This document shows, in pieces, positions 15,191 through 25,100 of a stretch of DNA of 64,000 nucleotides (its first letter is position 1; each line of letters opens with the position of its first letter). Below the pieces are notes generated by a model. That model ran no database searches and was not told where the DNA came from. It saw only the letters and a list, made by a program, of their open reading frames with translations. The translations under genes and the position numbers were made by a program. The DNA is from Escherichia fergusonii ATCC 35469 (lineage in GTDB: Bacteria > Pseudomonadota > Gammaproteobacteria > Enterobacterales > Enterobacteriaceae), in NCBI RefSeq assembly GCF_000026225.1, contig NC_011740.1, forward strand, positions 4,524,712 to 4,588,711. The letters are read 5' to 3'.

Positions 15191-15934
15191 ATGACCACAC
15201 CAAATCCACTGGCAAAAACGAAAGGTGCGGGAACGACGTTCTGGATGTACACCGGCAAGGGCGATGCGTTTGCGAACCCTTTATCGGACACTGACTGGCT
15301 GCGTCTTGCGATGGTGAAGGATCTGCAACCTGGCGAAATGACCGCTGATGCAGAAGATGACACTTATCTCGATGATGAAGATGCAGACTGGAAAACGACA
15401 ACCCAGGGGCAGAAATCCGTCGGTGATACTTCGGCGACGCTGGCCTGGCGTCCGGGTGACAGCGGGCAGAAAAAACTGGTTCAGTTGTTCGACTCCGGTG
15501 AAGTCTGCGCGTTTCGTATCAAATATCCCAACGGCACTGTTGATGTTTTCCGTGGCTGGCTGAGCTCACTGGGTAAAACCATTGCCTCAAAAGACGTGAT
15601 GACCCGCACAGTGAAAATCAGCGGTGTGGGGCGTCCGTATCTGGCAGAGGAAGGCACTGAAACAGTGAGCGTTACCGGGCTGACGGTGGCACCGGCATCT
15701 GCCAGTGTAAAAGTGGGAGCAACCACCACGCTGACCTTTACAGTAAAACCTGACGGAGCCAGTGACAAAGCGATCAGTGTGCATTCGACAGATCCACAGA
15801 CTGCCACGGTGACCCTGAACGGGCTTGTGGCCACGGTGAAAGGCGTGAAGCAGGGCAGTGTCAGCATTGTGGGCATGACTTCTGACGGCGATTTTGTGGC
15901 AGTGGCTGCGGTGGCTGTCAGCGCCGCAGGTTAA
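15191..15934 (+). CDS. Major tail tube protein V with C-terminal Ig-like domain
   Basis: A 247-residue tube subunit that stacks in hexameric rings. GGAGG lies 5 bases before the ATG. Residues 1-155 are the tube domain, and about 160-247 form a bacterial Ig-like (Big_2) domain (VSVTGLTVAPASASVKVGATTTLTF), as in lambda V, displayed on the outside of the tail and probably adhesive to surface glycans. Confidence 0.94.
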   Translation: MTTPNPLAKTKGAGTTFWMYTGKGDAFANPLSDTDWLRLAMVKDLQPGEMTADAEDDTYLDDEDADWKTTTQGQKSVGDTSATLAWRPGDSGQKKLVQLFDSGEVCAFRIKYPNGTVDVFRGWLSSLGKTIASKDVMTRTVKISGVGRPYLAEEGTETVSVTGLTVAPASASVKVGATTTLTFTVKPDGASDKAISVHSTDPQTATVTLNGLVATVKGVKQGSVSIVGMTSDGDFVAVAAVAVSAAG

Positions 15935-15954
15935 CAGGACGATACTCATCATTT

Positions 15955-15978
15955 GCCCCGGTTATCCGGGGCTTTTTT
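15955..15978 (+). terminator. Hairpin between V and G
   Basis: Seven-pair stem GCCCCGG / CCGGGGC, loop TTAT, six T. It follows the highly expressed tail tube gene and would lower expression of the chaperone genes downstream. Confidence 0.8.
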
Positions 15979-15994
15979 GCAGGTGGAGAACATG

Positions 15995-16381
15995 ATGTTT
16001 CTGAAACAGGGCACGTTTAATTATGAAAAGCAGTCCGTGGTGCTCAGTGAGCTGTCCGGGCTGCAGAGAATTGAATATCTGGCGTTTGTTCAGCAGCGAA
16101 CGGCAAAGTTTGATGCCGAAGAGGGAGAACTGCCGGAGGCTGAACGACAGATTGCTTTTCTGCGGATGGGGATGGATATCAATGCCTGGCTGGTTTCCCG
16201 CTCACTGTGGAATGCGGAACAGTCTCAGGATGTTGAGACGCTTTGCGCATCCGTTATTACAACATGGTCGTATGATGCCCTGGGAGCGGGGGCGGAGATG
16301 GTTCTGTCGCTGAGCGGTATGGGAGCCATTGAGAATGCCGGGGATTTGGAGCATGAGGTGCTGACGCCGGAAAAGTCCTGA
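15995..16381 (+). CDS. Tail assembly chaperone G
   Basis: A 128-residue gpG protein (MFLKQGTFNYEKQSVVLSELSGLQRIEYLAF, similar to lambda G). G and the frameshift product GT coat the tape measure and recruit tube subunits; neither remains in the virion. The start is placed at the second ATG (15995) because GGAG is six bases upstream and lambda G starts MFLK. The gene stops TGA at 16379-16381. A shift to the -1 frame near 16369-16375 enters the T frame without a stop. Confidence 0.9.
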   Translation: MFLKQGTFNYEKQSVVLSELSGLQRIEYLAFVQQRTAKFDAEEGELPEAERQIAFLRMGMDINAWLVSRSLWNAEQSQDVETLCASVITTWSYDALGAGAEMVLSLSGMGAIENAGDLEHEVLTPEKS

Positions 16382-16389
16382 CGCGGGAA

Positions 16390-16719
16390 ATGCAGTTTGT
16401 CATGCGGCTTGCCCGGGAGTTCCGGCGGGCAGACTGGCGGCGGATGCTGTCGGAAATGTCGGCCACTGAGCTTGGTGAGTGGGGCGATTATTTCCGGATG
16501 CAGAGCTTCAGTGATGTGTGGATGGATGCGCAGTTTGCCTCGCTGAAGGCATTGATCGTGAGAATGGTGTCCGGCAGCAGTGATGCTGCGGTGGCTGATT
16601 TCAGCCTTTTACCGGAAGAGAACGGGATACCGGAGCGAACGGACGAAGAACTGATGCATCTTGGAGAAGGTATTTCCGGAGGTGTGCGTTATGGACCAGA
16701 TAGCCAACCTGGTCATTGA
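16390..16719 (+). CDS. Tail assembly protein T (normally made as G-T fusion)
   Basis: A T-domain protein of the lambda G-T system (MQFVMRLAREFRRADWRRMLSEMSATELGEWGDYF). In lambda it is made only as a -1 frameshift extension of G. Here the T frame runs open upstream through GTCCTGACGCGGGAA to GGA AAA at 16369-16374, where G reads GAA AAG. The 16390 ATG has no good ribosome site, supporting the fusion. The 3' end overlaps the tape measure start by 29 bases. Confidence 0.85.
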   Translation: MQFVMRLAREFRRADWRRMLSEMSATELGEWGDYFRMQSFSDVWMDAQFASLKALIVRMVSGSSDAAVADFSLLPEENGIPERTDEELMHLGEGISGGVRYGPDSQPGH

Positions 16720-19700
16720 TTTGGGGATTGATGCGGCAGAGTTTAAAAATGAAATTCCCCGTATCAAAAACCTTCTGAATGGTGCCGCCAGCGATGCAGA
16801 ACGGTCTTCTGCCCGTATGCAGCGTTTTATGGAGCGTCAGACTCAGGCCGCCCGGCAGACAACGCAGGCGGCTTCTTCGGCTGCAACAGCCGCCTCCGTC
16901 CATGCGCAGACGGTGGAGAAGAACGCACAGGCTCATGAACGCATGGCCCGCGAGGTGGAGAAAACCCGCCAGCGCATGGAGGCGCTGAGCCAGAAAATGC
17001 GCGATGAACAGGCGCAGGCCATGGCTCTGGCGGAGGCTCAGGATAAAGCGGCTGCTGCGTTTTATCGTCAGATTGACAGTGTGAAACAGGCCAGTGCGGG
17101 GCTGCAGGAATTACAGCGTATTCAGCAGCAGATCCGACAGGCCAGAAACAGTGGCGGGATTGGTCAGCAGGATTATCTGGCGCTGATTTCTGAGGTTACG
17201 GCGAAAACCCGTGTTCTTACACAGGCTGAGGAAGAGGCTACCCGACAGAAAGTGGCGTTTATCCGTCAGCTTAAAGAGCAGGCAACCCGCCAGAATCTTT
17301 CTTCTTCTGAGTTGCTTCGTGCTAAGGCTGCCCAGCTGGGGGTAAGCAGTGCTGCAGAAGTGTATATCCGCAAAATGGAGCAGGCAGGAAAAGCCACGCA
17401 TTCGCTGGGTCTGAAAAGTGCAGCGGCCCGCCAGGAGATAGGCGTTCTGATAGGTGAACTGGCTCGCGGCAATTTAGGTGCGCTGAGGGGATCCGGGATA
17501 ACGCTGGCTAACCGTGCCGGATGGATAGACACACTGATGTCACCGAAAGGCATGATGCTGGGCGGGGTTATTGGCGGTATTGCCGCGGCCGTCTATGGTC
17601 TGGGTAAAGCCTGGTATGATGGTCAGAAGGAGGGGGAAGAATTTAACCGCCAGTTGTCGCTGACGGGGCATTATGCCGGAGTCACTGCCGGGCAGCTGTG
17701 GACGCTCAGTCGTGCTATTTCCGGGAATGGTATTACGCAACATGCTGCAGCCGGTGCGCTGGCTCAGGTGGTGGGGAGTGGTGCATTTCGTGGAAACGAT
17801 ATCGGTATGGTGGCGAGAGCTGCCGCACAGATGGAGCGATCGGTTGGCCAGTCGGTCAGCGATACCATAAATCAGTTTAAGCGGCTGAAGGATGATCCTG
17901 TAAATGCCGCGAAGGCTCTGGACAATGAGCTGCATTTTCTTACTGCCACTCAGCTTGAGCAGATACGCGTCCTTGGGGAACAGGGGCGGTCCAGTGATGC
18001 GGCACGGATAGCCATGTCTGCACTGGCAGAGGAAACCGGTCGGCGTACTGCGGATATTGATAATAACCTCAATGCGCTGGGCAGTACGCTGAAGTATCTG
18101 TCTGATTTATGGAGTCGTTTCTGGGATGCGGCCATGAATATTGGTCGTGAAGACTCGCTGGATGAACAGATTTCCGCTTTACAGGAGAAAGTGTCGCGGG
18201 CGAAAAGACTCCCCTGGACGGCATCATCTTCTCAGGTTGAGTACGATCAGCAGCGTCTTAACGAGCTTCAGGAGAAAAAACGCCAGAAGGATTTGCAGGA
18301 TGCAAAAGAGCAGGCAGAGCGGAATTATCAGGAGCAACAGAAACGCCGTAATGCTGAAAATGCTGCACTGAACCGGATGAATGAAACGGAAGCAGCACGA
18401 CATCAGCGTGAAATTGCGCGTATTAATGCCATGCAGTACGCCGATCAGGCTGTCAGGGATGCGGCGATACAACGTGAAAATGAACGTTACGAGAAAGCCC
18501 TGGCATCCGGTAAGAAAAAAACACGCGAACCCCGTAATGATGAGGCCACCCGGTTATTGCTGCAGTACAGTCAGCAACAGGCACAGGTGGAAGGACAGAT
18601 TGCTGCTGCCAGACAGTCAGCAGGCATTGCCACGGAAAGGATGACAGAAGCGCATAAACAGCTTCTGGCTCTGCAGCAGCGCATCAGCGACCTGGACGGG
18701 AAAAAACTGACGGCAGATGAAAAGAGTGTGCTGGCCCGTAAAGATGAACTGATTCAGGCACTGACGCTGCTGGATGTAAAACAGCAGGAGCTTCAGAAAC
18801 AGACGGCACTCAACGAGCTGAAGAAAAAAACAATTCAGCTGACCAGTCAACTGGCTGAAGAAGAGCGCGCTCAGCGTCAGCAACATGACCTGGATATCGC
18901 CACGGTGGGTATGGGTGATCAGCAGCGGCAGCGATATCAGGTACAACTGAGTCTTCGCCAGAAATACCAGCAACAGCTGGAACAGTTGAGGCGGGATAGT
19001 GAGCAGAAAGGAACATATTACACGGATGACTACAGAAAGGCCGAGCAGGCGCTGACGGAGAGCCTGAACCGACAACTGAATGAGAATCGCCGTTACTGGC
19101 AACAGCTTGAAGTTGTGCAGGGTAACTGGAAAAACGGAGTCCTGCGTGCATTTCAGGATTTTACCGTGGATGCAGATAATACGGCAGGAACAGCAGAACA
19201 GGTGTTCTCGTCAGCCTTCAGCAACATGGGAAATGGCCTGGCAACTTTTGTCACTACCGGCAAACTCAATTTCAAATCCTTCACCTCTTCTGTGCTGTCA
19301 GATATGGCGAAAATCCTGGCGCAGGCAACCATGATGAAATCGATAAAAGGGATTGGCAGTGTACTGGGATTTGATCTCAGCAGCCTTTCCCTGAATGCCA
19401 ATGGGGGGATTTATCAGTCTGCTGATTTGAGTCGTTACAGTGGCACGGTGGTTAACCGTCCGACGTTTTTTGCTTTTGCAAAAGGCGCGGGTGTGATGGG
19501 GGAAGCGGGACCTGAAGCCATTCTGCCACTGCGTCGTGGTGCTGACGGTAAGCTGGGGGTTGTGGCGGATATTGGTGGTTCAGGTATGGCGATGTTTGCC
19601 CCGCAGTACAACATCGAGATCAATAACGATGGCACGAACGGGCAGATAGGTCAGGCTGCCCTGAAGGTGGTTTATGACCTTGGGAAAAAAGCGGCAGCGG

Positions 19701-19756
19701 ACTTTATGCAACAGCAGGCCCGTGATGGTGGTCGGTTAAGTGGAGCATATCGGTAA
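16691..19756 (+). CDS. Tape measure protein H
   Basis: A 1021-residue protein whose length sets tail length and which is probably ejected with DNA. GGAGG lies 8 bases before the ATG. The N-terminal 200 residues are Ala/Gln/Glu/Arg-rich coiled coil; hydrophobic segments occur around 295-310 (MLGGVIGGIAAAVYGLG); long coiled coils follow (about 500-800); and the C-terminal part (about 900-975) has the GVMGEAGPEAILPLRRGADGKLGV motif seen in lambda-type tape measures. Lambda H is 853 residues, so this tail should be longer than lambda's if spacing per residue is the same. Confidence 0.95.
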   Translation: MDQIANLVIDLGIDAAEFKNEIPRIKNLLNGAASDAERSSARMQRFMERQTQAARQTTQAASSAATAASVHAQTVEKNAQAHERMAREVEKTRQRMEALSQKMRDEQAQAMALAEAQDKAAAAFYRQIDSVKQASAGLQELQRIQQQIRQARNSGGIGQQDYLALISEVTAKTRVLTQAEEEATRQKVAFIRQLKEQATRQNLSSSELLRAKAAQLGVSSAAEVYIRKMEQAGKATHSLGLKSAAARQEIGVLIGELARGNLGALRGSGITLANRAGWIDTLMSPKGMMLGGVIGGIAAAVYGLGKAWYDGQKEGEEFNRQLSLTGHYAGVTAGQLWTLSRAISGNGITQHAAAGALAQVVGSGAFRGNDIGMVARAAAQMERSVGQSVSDTINQFKRLKDDPVNAAKALDNELHFLTATQLEQIRVLGEQGRSSDAARIAMSALAEETGRRTADIDNNLNALGSTLKYLSDLWSRFWDAAMNIGREDSLDEQISALQEKVSRAKRLPWTASSSQVEYDQQRLNELQEKKRQKDLQDAKEQAERNYQEQQKRRNAENAALNRMNETEAARHQREIARINAMQYADQAVRDAAIQRENERYEKALASGKKKTREPRNDEATRLLLQYSQQQAQVEGQIAAARQSAGIATERMTEAHKQLLALQQRISDLDGKKLTADEKSVLARKDELIQALTLLDVKQQELQKQTALNELKKKTIQLTSQLAEEERAQRQQHDLDIATVGMGDQQRQRYQVQLSLRQKYQQQLEQLRRDSEQKGTYYTDDYRKAEQALTESLNRQLNENRRYWQQLEVVQGNWKNGVLRAFQDFTVDADNTAGTAEQVFSSAFSNMGNGLATFVTTGKLNFKSFTSSVLSDMAKILAQATMMKSIKGIGSVLGFDLSSLSLNANGGIYQSADLSRYSGTVVNRPTFFAFAKGAGVMGEAGPEAILPLRRGADGKLGVVADIGGSGMAMFAPQYNIEINNDGTNGQIGQAALKVVYDLGKKAAADFMQQQARDGGRLSGAYR

Positions 19757-20085
19757 TGGAGACGTTTCACTGGAAAGTGCGCCCGGATATGAATGTGGTA
19801 TCAGAGCCGAAAGTGGTGACAGTGAAGCTGGGCGATGGTTATGAACAGCGTCGTGCGGCGGGACTGAATAACCAGTTGTCGACTTACAGCGTGACGATAC
19901 GTGTTCGTAAATGTGAACACCCATCTTTAAAAGCCTTTCTGGAACGGCACGGTGGCGTCCGTGCATTTCAGTGGACGCCACCTTATGACTGGAAACCGAT
20001 TAGGGTGGTTTGTCGTAAATGGTCGGCAAGCGTGGGGGCGCTGTGGGTAACCATAACGGCAGATTTTGAACAGGTCGTGGCATAG
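19756..20085 (+). CDS. Minor tail protein M
   Basis: A 109-residue gpM; forms the ring between tube and tip. The same length as lambda M and similar throughout (ETFHWKVRPDMNV, LGDGYEQR, FQWTPPYDWKPI, ADFEQVV). The ATG shares its A with the tape measure stop TAA. Confidence 0.95.
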   Translation: METFHWKVRPDMNVVSEPKVVTVKLGDGYEQRRAAGLNNQLSTYSVTIRVRKCEHPSLKAFLERHGGVRAFQWTPPYDWKPIRVVCRKWSASVGALWVTITADFEQVVA

Positions 20086-20094
20086 GAGGCTCTG

Positions 20095-20793
20095 ATGCAG
20101 GATATTCCACAGGAAACACATCATGAGACGACACGCCTCACTCAGTCAGCCCAGGTGGTGCTCTGGGAAATCGATCTGACAGAGGTCGGTGGTGAACGTT
20201 ATTTTTTCTGTAATGAGCAGAACGAAAAAGGTGAGCCGGTTACCTGGCAGGGGCGGCAGTATCAGGCATACCCCATTCAGGGGACGGGATTTGAACTGAA
20301 TGGCAAGGGCAGTGCTGCCCGTCCGACACTGACGGTTTCTAACCTGCACGGCATGGTCACCGGGATGGCGGAAGACCTGCAGAGTCTGGTCGGCGGAACG
20401 GTGGTCAGGCGTAAGGTTTACGCCCGTTTTCTGGATGCGGTGAACTTCGTCAACGGAAACAGCGACGCCGATCCGGAGCAGGAGGTGATCAGCCGCTGGC
20501 GCATCGAGCAGTGCAGCGAACTGAGTGCGGTCAGTGCCTCCTTTGTGTTGTCCACACCGACGGAAACGGATGGTGCCGTTTTTCCGGGGCGCATCATGCT
20601 GGCCAACACCTGCACCTGGACCTATCGCAGTGATGAGTGCGGTTATCACGGTCCGGCTGTCGCGGATGAATATGATCAGCCGACGTCCGATATCACGAAG
20701 GATAAATGCAGCAAATGCCTGAGTGGCTGTAAGTTCCGCAATAATGTCGGCAACTTTGGCGGCTTCCTTTCCATTAACAAACTTTCGCAGTAA
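20095..20793 (+). CDS. Minor tail protein L (tail tip, Fe-S)
   Basis: A 232-residue gpL. Lambda L carries a [4Fe-4S] cluster in its C-terminal domain; here the cysteines in TCTWTYRSDECGYHG and KDKCSKCLSGCKFR supply the ligands. The N-terminal domain resembles tube proteins. It is part of the M-L-K-I-J tail tip set, and an AGGAGG ribosome site precedes it. Confidence 0.94.
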   Translation: MQDIPQETHHETTRLTQSAQVVLWEIDLTEVGGERYFFCNEQNEKGEPVTWQGRQYQAYPIQGTGFELNGKGSAARPTLTVSNLHGMVTGMAEDLQSLVGGTVVRRKVYARFLDAVNFVNGNSDADPEQEVISRWRIEQCSELSAVSASFVLSTPTETDGAVFPGRIMLANTCTWTYRSDECGYHGPAVADEYDQPTSDITKDKCSKCLSGCKFRNNVGNFGGFLSINKLSQ

Positions 20794-20798
20794 ATCCC

Positions 20799-21542
20799 AT
20801 GACAGAGACAGAATCAGCGATTCTGGCGCACGCCCGGCGATGTGCGCCAGCGGAGTCGTGCGGCTTCGTGGTGAGAACGCCGGAAGGGGAAAGATATTTT
20901 CCCTGCGTGAATATCTCCGGTGAGCCGGAGGAGTATTTCCGGATGTCGCCGGAGGACTGGCTGCGGGCAGAGATGCAGGGTGAGATTGTGGCGCTGGTCC
21001 ACAGCCACCCCGGTGGTCTGCCCTGGCTGAGTGAGGCTGACCGGCGGCTGCAGGTGCAGAGTGATTTGCCGTGGTGGCTGGTCTGCCGGGGTGAGATTCA
21101 TAAATTCCGCTGTGTGCCGCATCTCACCGGGCGGCGCTTTGAGCACGGGGTGACGGACTGTTACACGCTGTTCCGGGATGCTTACCATCTGGCGTGGATT
21201 GAGATGCCGGATTTTCATCGTGAGGATGACTGGTGGCGTCACGGTCAGAATCTCTATCTGGATAATCTGGAGGCAACTGGGTTATATCAGGTGCCGTTGT
21301 CAGCGGCGCAGCCGGGCGATGTGCTGCTGTGCTGTTTTGGTTCATCGGTGCCGAATCATGCCGCTATTTACTGCGGCGACGGCGAGCTGCTGCACCATAT
21401 TCCTGAACAACTGAGCAAACGAGAGAGGTATACCGACAAATGGCAGCGACGCACACACTCCCTCTGGCGTCACCGGGCATGGCACGCATCTGCCTTTACG
21501 GGGATTTGCAACGATTTGGCCGCCGCATCGACCTTCGTGTGA
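20799..21542 (+). CDS. Tail tip protein K (JAMM and NlpC/P60 domains)
   Basis: A 247-residue two-domain protein. The N-terminal JAB/MPN metalloprotease-like domain has HSHPGGLPWLSEAD (about 68-81). The C-terminal NlpC/P60 domain has the catalytic Cys in VTDCYTLFRDAYH and His in NHAAIYCGDGELLHH. It may process the peptidoglycan or tail components during tip assembly. Its last 103 bases are overlapped by gpI in another frame. Confidence 0.93.
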   Translation: MTETESAILAHARRCAPAESCGFVVRTPEGERYFPCVNISGEPEEYFRMSPEDWLRAEMQGEIVALVHSHPGGLPWLSEADRRLQVQSDLPWWLVCRGEIHKFRCVPHLTGRRFEHGVTDCYTLFRDAYHLAWIEMPDFHREDDWWRHGQNLYLDNLEATGLYQVPLSAAQPGDVLLCCFGSSVPNHAAIYCGDGELLHHIPEQLSKRERYTDKWQRRTHSLWRHRAWHASAFTGICNDLAAASTFV

Positions 21543-22087
21543 AAACGGGGGCCGAAGCCATCCGGGCGCTGGCCACACAGCTCCCGGCGTTTCGTCAGAA
21601 ACTGAATGAGGGCTGGTATCAGGTGCGCATTGCCGGGCGTGATGCAGGCGAAAATGAATTATCTGCCCGTCTTAATGAGCCGCTGGCAAATGGTGCCGTG
21701 ATCCACATCGTGCCGCGTCTGGCGGGAGCTAAAAGTGGCGGTGTGTTTCAGGTGGTGCTTGGGGCGGCGCTGATTGCGGTGGCATGGTGGAATCCTGTGG
21801 GTTGGCTGGGTGCCGCGGCTGTATCGGGCATGTATGCGGCAGGGGCCAGTATGATCCTGGGCGGAGTGGCGCAGATGCTGGCACCGAAAGCCAGGACGCC
21901 CACGGCAGCCAGTACAGATAACGGCAAACAGAACACGTATTTCTCCTCACTGGATAACATGGTTGCCCAGGGCAATGTTCTGCCCGTTCTGTACGGTGAA
22001 ATGCGCGTGGGGTCGCGGGTGGTTTCTCAGGAGATCAGCACGGCAGACGAAGGGGATGGTGGTCAGGTTGTGGTGATTGGTCGCTGA
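21440..22087 (+). CDS. Tail assembly protein I
   Basis: A 215-residue gpI needed for tail tip assembly. The N-terminal ubiquitin-like part (MARICLYGDLQRFGRRIDLRV...) is followed by a long Gly/Ala-rich hydrophobic stretch (about 100-155, VFQVVLGAALIAVAWWNPVGW...) and a polar end. A large overlap with K implies coupled translation. The exact start is uncertain; an internal Met at residue 14 gives a better match to lambda I. Confidence 0.9.
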   Translation: MAATHTLPLASPGMARICLYGDLQRFGRRIDLRVKTGAEAIRALATQLPAFRQKLNEGWYQVRIAGRDAGENELSARLNEPLANGAVIHIVPRLAGAKSGGVFQVVLGAALIAVAWWNPVGWLGAAAVSGMYAAGASMILGGVAQMLAPKARTPTAASTDNGKQNTYFSSLDNMVAQGNVLPVLYGEMRVGSRVVSQEISTADEGDGGQVVVIGR

Positions 22088-22105
22088 TACAAAATGTTTT
22101 ATGTG

Positions 22106-22128
22106 AAACCGCCTGCGGGCGGTTTTGT
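22106..22128 (+). terminator. Hairpin between I and J
   Basis: Eight-pair stem AAACCGCC / GGCGGTTT, loop TGCG, followed by TG. Confidence 0.6.
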
Positions 22129-22147
22129 CGTTTATGGAGCGTGAGGA

Positions 22148-25100
22148 ATGGGTAAAGGCAGCAGTAAGGGGCATACCCCGCGCGAAGCGAAGGACAACCT
22201 GAAGTCCACGCAGTTGCTGAGTGTGATCGATGCCATCAGCGAAGGGCCGATTGAAGGTCCTGTGGAGGGATTAAAAAGTGTGCTGCTGAACAGTACACCG
22301 GTGCTGGACAATGAGGGGAATACCAACATCTCCGGCGTCACGGTGGTGTTCCGGGCCGGTGAGCAGGAGCAGTCACCGCCTGAGGGATTTGAATCCTCCG
22401 GCTCCGAGACGGTGCTGGGTACGGAAGTGAAATATGACACGCCGATCACCCGGACCATCACGTCGGCAAATATCGACCGTCTGCGCTTTACCTTCGGTGT
22501 ACAGGCACTGGTGGAAACCACCTCAAAGGGAGACAGGAATCCGTCGGAAGTCCGCCTGCTGGTTCAGATACAGCGTAACGGTGGATGGGTGACGGAAAAA
22601 GACATCACCATTAAGGGCAAAACCACCTCGCAGTATCTGGCATCGGTAGTGGTGGATAACCTGCCGCCGCGCCCGTTTAATATCCGGATGCGCAGGATGA
22701 CGCCGGACAGCACCACAGACCAGCTGCAGAACAAAACGCTCTGGTCGTCATACACCGAAATTATCGATGTGAAACAGTGCTACCCGAACACGGCACTGGT
22801 CGGCGTGCAGGTGGATTCGGAGCAGTTCGGCAGCCAGCAGGTGAGCCGTAATTATCATCTGCGCGGGCGCATTCTGCAGGTGCCGTCGAACTATAACCCG
22901 CAGACGCGGCAATACAGCGGTATCTGGGATGGAACGTTTAAGCCAGCATACAGCAACAACATGGCCTGGTGTCTGTGGGATATGCTGACCCATCCGCGCT
23001 ACGGCATGGGGAAACGTCTTGGTGCGGCAGATGTGGATAAATGGGCGCTGTATGTCATCGGCCAGTACTGCGACCAGTCAGTGCCGGACGGCTTTGGCGG
23101 CACGGAGCCGCGCATCACCTGTAATGCGTACCTGACCACACAGCGCAAGGCGTGGGATGTGCTCAGTGATTTCTGCTCGGCGATGCGCTGTATGCCGGTA
23201 TGGAACGGGCAGACGCTGACGTTCGTGCAGGACCGGCCATCGGATAAGGTGTGGACCTATAACCGCAGTAATGTGGTGATGCCGGATGATGGCGCGCCGT
23301 TCCGCTACAGCTTCAGCGCCCTGAAGGACCGTCATAATGCCGTTGAGGTGAACTGGATTGACCCGAATAACGGCTGGGAGACGGCGACAGAGCTTGTGGA
23401 AGATACGCAGGCCATTGTCCGTTACGGTCGTAACGTCACGAAGATGGATGCCTTTGGCTGTACCAGCCGGGGGCAGGTACACCGCGCCGGGCTGTGGCTG
23501 ATTAAAACAGAACTGCTGGAAACGCAGACTGTGGATTTCAGCGTGGGGGCCGAAGGCCTTCGCCATGTGCCGGGCGATGTTATTGAAATCTGCGATGATG
23601 ACTATGCGGGGATCAGCATCGGCGGGCGCGTGCTGGCGGTGAACAGCCAGACCCGGACGCTGACGCTCGACCGTGAAATCACGCTGCCATCCTCCGGCAC
23701 CACGCTGATAAGCCTGGTTGACGGTCAGGGTAATCCGGTCAGCGTGGAAGTTAAGTCCGTCACCGACGGCGTGAAGGTGAAAGTGAGCCGTGTTCCTGAC
23801 GGCGTTGCAGAATACAGCGTGTGGGGGCTGAAGCTACCGACGCTGCGCCAGCGCCTGTTCCGCTGCGTGAGTATCCGTGAGAACGACGACGGCACGTATG
23901 CCATCACCGCCGTGCAGCATATACCGGAAAAAGAAGCCATCGTGGATAACGGGGCGCACTTTGACGGCGACCAGAGCGGCACGGTGAATGGTGTCACGCC
24001 GCCAGCGGTGCAGCACCTGACTGCCGAAGTCACCGCAGACAGCGGGGAATATCAGGTGCTGGCGCGCTGGGATACGCCGAAGGTGGTGAAGGGCGTGAGC
24101 TTCCTGCTTCGTCTGACCGTGACAGCGGAAGACGGCAGTGAGCGGCTGGTCAGCACAGCCCGGACGACGGAAACCACATACCGCTTCACGCAACTGGCGC
24201 TGGGAAACTACAGGCTGACAGTCCGGGCGGCAAATGCCTGGGAGCAGCAGGGCGATCCGGCATCGGTATCGTTCCGGATTGCCGCACCGGCAGCACCGTC
24301 GCGGATTGAGCTGACGCCGGGTTATTTTCAGATCACCGCCACGCCGCATCTTGCGGTTTATGATCCGACGGTACAGTTTGAGTTCTGGTTTTCGGAAAAG
24401 CGGATTACCGATATCAGGCAGGTTGAAACCAGCGCGCGTTATCTTGGTACGGCGCAGTGCTGGATAGCTGCCAGTATCAATATCAGGCCGGGCCATGATT
24501 ATTATTTTTATGTTCGCAGTGTGAACACCGTCGGCAAATCGGTATTTGTGGAAGCTGTTGGCCAGCCGAGTAATGATGCGTCCGGCTATCTGGATTTTTT
24601 CAAAGGAGAGATAGGGAAAACACATCTGGCCCAGGAGCTGTGGACACAAATTGATAACGGTCAGCTTGCCCCGGATCTGGCTGAAATCAGGACATCCATT
24701 ACGAATGTCAGCAATGAAATCACCGAGACCGTTAACAAGACACTGAAAGACCAGAGCGCAGCAATCCAGCAGATACAGAAGGTTCAGGTTGACACCAGTA
24801 ATAACCTGAACAGTATGTGGGCTGTGAAGCTGCAACAGATGAAGGATGGACGCCTTTATATTGCGGGTATCGGTGCCGGTATTGAGAATACCCCGGACGG
24901 CATGCAGAGTCAGGTGCTTCTGGCTGCAGACCGGGTGGCATTTATTAACCCGGCGAATGGTAACACCACTCCTGCACTGGTCACACAGGGCGGACAGACG
25001 TTTATTAATGAGGCGCTGATCAAGTTCCTTATTGCTCCCACGATTACCAGTGGTGGTAATCCTCCGGCATTCTCCCTGACACCTGACGGAAAGCTGACTG

